Part shown: one piece after another, positions 13,185 through 14,544 of the stretch | Layout of the letters: every line of letters starts with the position of its first letter | Position numbering within the stretch: position 1 is the stretch's first letter | Origin: DATLFA01 sp039934635 | GTDB lineage: Bacteria > Actinomycetota > Acidimicrobiia > Acidimicrobiales > WLNW01 | Assembly: GCA_039934635.1 (NCBI GenBank) | Contig: JBDTLT010000131.1 | Coordinates: 1-14,544, forward strand | Length of the DNA: 14,544 nt | Direction of reading: 5' to 3' | Program-made: the position numbers and the translations under genes | The notes under the pieces: generated by a model | What the model saw: the letters and a program-made list of their open reading frames with translations, nothing else | Told to the model about the DNA's origin: nothing | Database searches by the model: none

Positions 13185-13227
13185 CTCGCTGTCGAACGTG
13201 GGCCACGGGCCCACGTTCGACAGCGAG
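13185..13227. terminator. Perfect 20-bp inverted repeat, bidirectional terminator candidate
   Basis: The left arm CTCGCTGTCGAACGTGGGCC (13185-13204) is exactly complementary in reverse to 13208-13227, with a 3-base loop (ACG). It lies between the convergent lipoprotein and dapB genes, five bases after one stop and fifteen from the other. There is no T tract on either strand, so it would act as a GC-rich hairpin terminator in both directions. The arm length is much longer than most terminators. Confidence 0.75.
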
Positions 13228-13242
13228 AACGGGAGAAGCGCG

Positions 13243-14046
13243 CTAGATACCGAGGAGCTTGTCGAGGCCGATCGTGACGCCGGGCGAGTTGCCGATGGCC
13301 TTTACCGCCATGAGTACGCCCGGCATGAACGATGAGCGGTCGGTGGTGTCGTGGCGGATACTCAACGTCTGACCAGTGGTGCCGAGCAACACTTCTTGGT
13401 GGGCGACCAACCCGCGGAGTCGCACCGAGTGAATCGAGATGCCGGCGGGGCCTTTGCCGCCGCGCGCACCGGGATAGATCTGTTGCTCCGTCGGGTCGGG
13501 CGACCACGAGGTCGACGCCGCGGCCATGCGTTGCGCGGTCATCACCGCGGTACCCGACGGCGCATCGATCTTTTGGTCGTGATGCAGTTCGATGATCTCA
13601 GCACTTTCGAAGAACGGCGCGGCGATCTCGGCGAAGCGCATCATCAAAACCGCGCCGATGGCGAAGTTGGGAGCGATCAGGCAGTTGCTCTTGGTGAAGA
13701 GGCTCGTCGCTTCGTTGTAGTCATCGGCGCTGAAACCGGTCGTACCGACGACCGCGTGAATGCCGTTCTCCGCGAGGTAACGCAGATTTTCGCGGGCCGC
13801 GTCGATATGCGTGAAGTCGACAGCCACCTCGGCCTCGGCCCGCAACAGTGCTTCGGCCGACGAACTCACCTGAATGTCGAGCGACTCGATCTTGGCGACC
13901 TGCCCGATATCGAGCCCCGCGTGAAACGGATCGACCGCGGCCACGAGCTCGAGACGACTATCGCTGGCAACGGCCTGGCAAACAGTGACGCCCATGCGCC
14001 CGCCGGCGCCGAAAACACCGACGCGAATACGTTCCGTCGCGGTCAT
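13243..14046 (-). CDS. dapB: 4-hydroxy-tetrahydrodipicolinate reductase
   Basis: A 267-residue enzyme that reduces the DapA product with NAD(P)H, the second dedicated step of the diaminopimelate/lysine pathway. The nucleotide-binding loop is GAGGRMG at 13-19. GTTGF lies at 101-105 and APNFAIG at 125-131. The DapB signature ELHHDQKIDAPSGTA at 153-167 provides the catalytic H155/H156 and K159. Length and motifs are standard. The ATG at 14046 is preceded by TAGGGT six bases upstream. This could be read as a weak AGGG Shine-Dalgarno, but it matches the leaderless -10 geometry seen at three other genes here. The gene follows the M16 peptidase after 54 bp that contain a hairpin, so it probably has its own transcript. 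It ends at the long bidirectional hairpin shared with the lipoprotein gene. Confidence 0.95.
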   Translation of the reverse strand: MTATERIRVGVFGAGGRMGVTVCQAVASDSRLELVAAVDPFHAGLDIGQVAKIESLDIQVSSSAEALLRAEAEVAVDFTHIDAARENLRYLAENGIHAVVGTTGFSADDYNEATSLFTKSNCLIAPNFAIGAVLMMRFAEIAAPFFESAEIIELHHDQKIDAPSGTAVMTAQRMAAASTSWSPDPTEQQIYPGARGGKGPAGISIHSVRLRGLVAHQEVLLGTTGQTLSIRHDTTDRSSFMPGVLMAVKAIGNSPGVTIGLDKLLGI

Positions 14047-14052
14047 GGCTGC

Positions 14053-14058
14053 ACCCTA
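14053..14058 (-). promoter_or_regulatory. Candidate -10 element of dapB (leaderless)
   Basis: TAGGGT on the minus strand, then GCAGCC, then the ATG at 14046. The alternative reading is an AGGG Shine-Dalgarno in the same bases. The hairpin at 14079-14097 upstream supports a new transcript starting here. Confidence 0.45.
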
Positions 14059-14078
14059 ATGGACGCGCGTCGCCCACA

Positions 14079-14097
14079 CCACCGGGGTCGCCGGTGG
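14079..14097 (-). terminator. Short hairpin terminator after the M16 peptidase gene
   Basis: CCACCGG (14079-14085) and CCGGTGG (14091-14097) form a perfect 7-bp stem around a 5-base loop, three bases past the M16 stop codon. No T tract follows on the minus strand. Its position argues for termination before dapB. Confidence 0.5.
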
Positions 14098-14100
14098 CTA

Positions 14101-14544
14101 CTACCAGCGAACGGCGCGGGCGTTGATCGGCCCGACGGCCGCGACCGTCGGCTCACCACCGAAGATCTTGGCGGCGACGCGCTGTGTGTCGCGGCGAGTG
14201 ACTTTGCGCACCGAGCGGAGGTACTGGTCGAGCGGTGTCACCGCCCCCCGAGTGATCACGGACGTGCCGAGGCGGGCCATGCGGGAACCGGTGTCCTCGA
14301 GATTCATCACGGTCGCGCCTTCGAACGCGTTCTTGGCCACCTCGAGTTCACGATCGCTGACACCGTTGCGGACGACGTCGTCGACGATGTCACGGGTGTG
14401 GCGCACGACGACCGGTGTGCTGTCGGGCGTGGTGCCCACGTAGATCGAGAACACTCCGGTATCGCTGAAGCTGGCCGCCGAGGAGAAGATCGAATACGCG
14501 AGCCCGTGGTCTTCGCGAATGGTCTGGAACAACCGGCTCGACAT
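14101..14544 (-). CDS. M16 family (pitrilysin/insulinase-type) zinc peptidase, C-terminal part
   Basis: 147 residues before a TAG stop; the 5' part lies beyond the window, so the HxxEH zinc motif is not visible, and the first ATG seen is internal. The fragment opens with MSSRLFQTIREDHGLAYSIFS, the conserved segment of the second, non-catalytic half of M16 peptidases that closes over the substrate. VGTTPDSTPVVV and a helical region with ELEVAKNAFEGATVMNLED follow, also typical. In many bacteria this gene follows pnp (polynucleotide phosphorylase) and precedes dapB, which fits. Bacterial members are processing peptidases of poorly defined substrate. The C-terminus looks complete, and a hairpin follows directly after it. 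Confidence 0.88.
   Translation of the reverse strand: MSSRLFQTIREDHGLAYSIFSSAASFSDTGVFSIYVGTTPDSTPVVVRHTRDIVDDVVRNGVSDRELEVAKNAFEGATVMNLEDTGSRMARLGTSVITRGAVTPLDQYLRSVRKVTRRDTQRVAAKIFGGEPTVAAVGPINARAVRW

Noticed and set aside
1..14544. CRISPR arrays, tRNA genes, insertion sequences, phage or toxin-antitoxin genes
   Set aside because: No spaced direct repeats, cloverleaf, transposase or integrase motif was seen. All sizeable stretches are accounted for by intact genes.

Overview
The window is about two-thirds G+C and reads as housekeeping chromosome from a GC-rich actinobacterium. Class Acidimicrobiia is my best guess, from protein style, but this is inference and I could not run a phylogeny. 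The gene order M16 peptidase - dapB ... dapA - rnj - ftsK ... rimO - pgsA - cinA is a familiar actinobacterial neighbourhood. SURF1 points to aerobic respiration with a haem-copper oxidase. No tRNA, rRNA, CRISPR array, insertion sequence or phage gene was seen.

Layout from right to left, since most genes are on the minus strand. An M16 zinc peptidase (C-terminal part only) ends at a small hairpin. dapB follows with its own promoter and converges on a plus-strand pair. That pair is a Nudix hydrolase and a seven-Asp-box lipoprotein, with a possible 10-codon leader ORF between them. A perfect 20-bp inverted repeat separates the lipoprotein gene from dapB. The Nudix gene is divergent from SURF1, and SURF1, dapA and rnj (RNase J) form a tight minus-strand operon. 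ftsK follows after a 96-bp gap.

Between ftsK and rimO lies an accessory block: a fatty acid hydroxylase/sterol desaturase-family membrane enzyme behind an operator-like palindrome, an ECF sigma factor, a six-helix ABC-2-type permease, its ATPase, and a small two-helix membrane protein. rimO, pgsA and cinA (only its first 15 codons are in the window) complete the left end as an overlapping operon.

How the genes work together: dapA and dapB encode consecutive steps of lysine/diaminopimelate synthesis and so feed peptidoglycan. FtsK segregates the chromosome at the septum. PgsA makes anionic phospholipid. RNase J and RimO act on RNA turnover and the ribosome. The desaturase-sigma-ABC block looks like an envelope or lipid module driven by its own sigma factor, but its substrate is not visible.

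The most unusual signal concerns starts. Four genes (small membrane protein, rimO, Nudix, dapB) have TAGnnT exactly six bases before the start codon and no good Shine-Dalgarno (in dapB the motif itself overlaps an AGGG). SURF1 and ftsK have the same hexamer at 8 and 10 bases. This is what leaderless actinobacterial promoters look like. Most genes inside operons instead have Shine-Dalgarno sites or overlapping stop/start codons. No gene-free stretch exceeds 100 bp.
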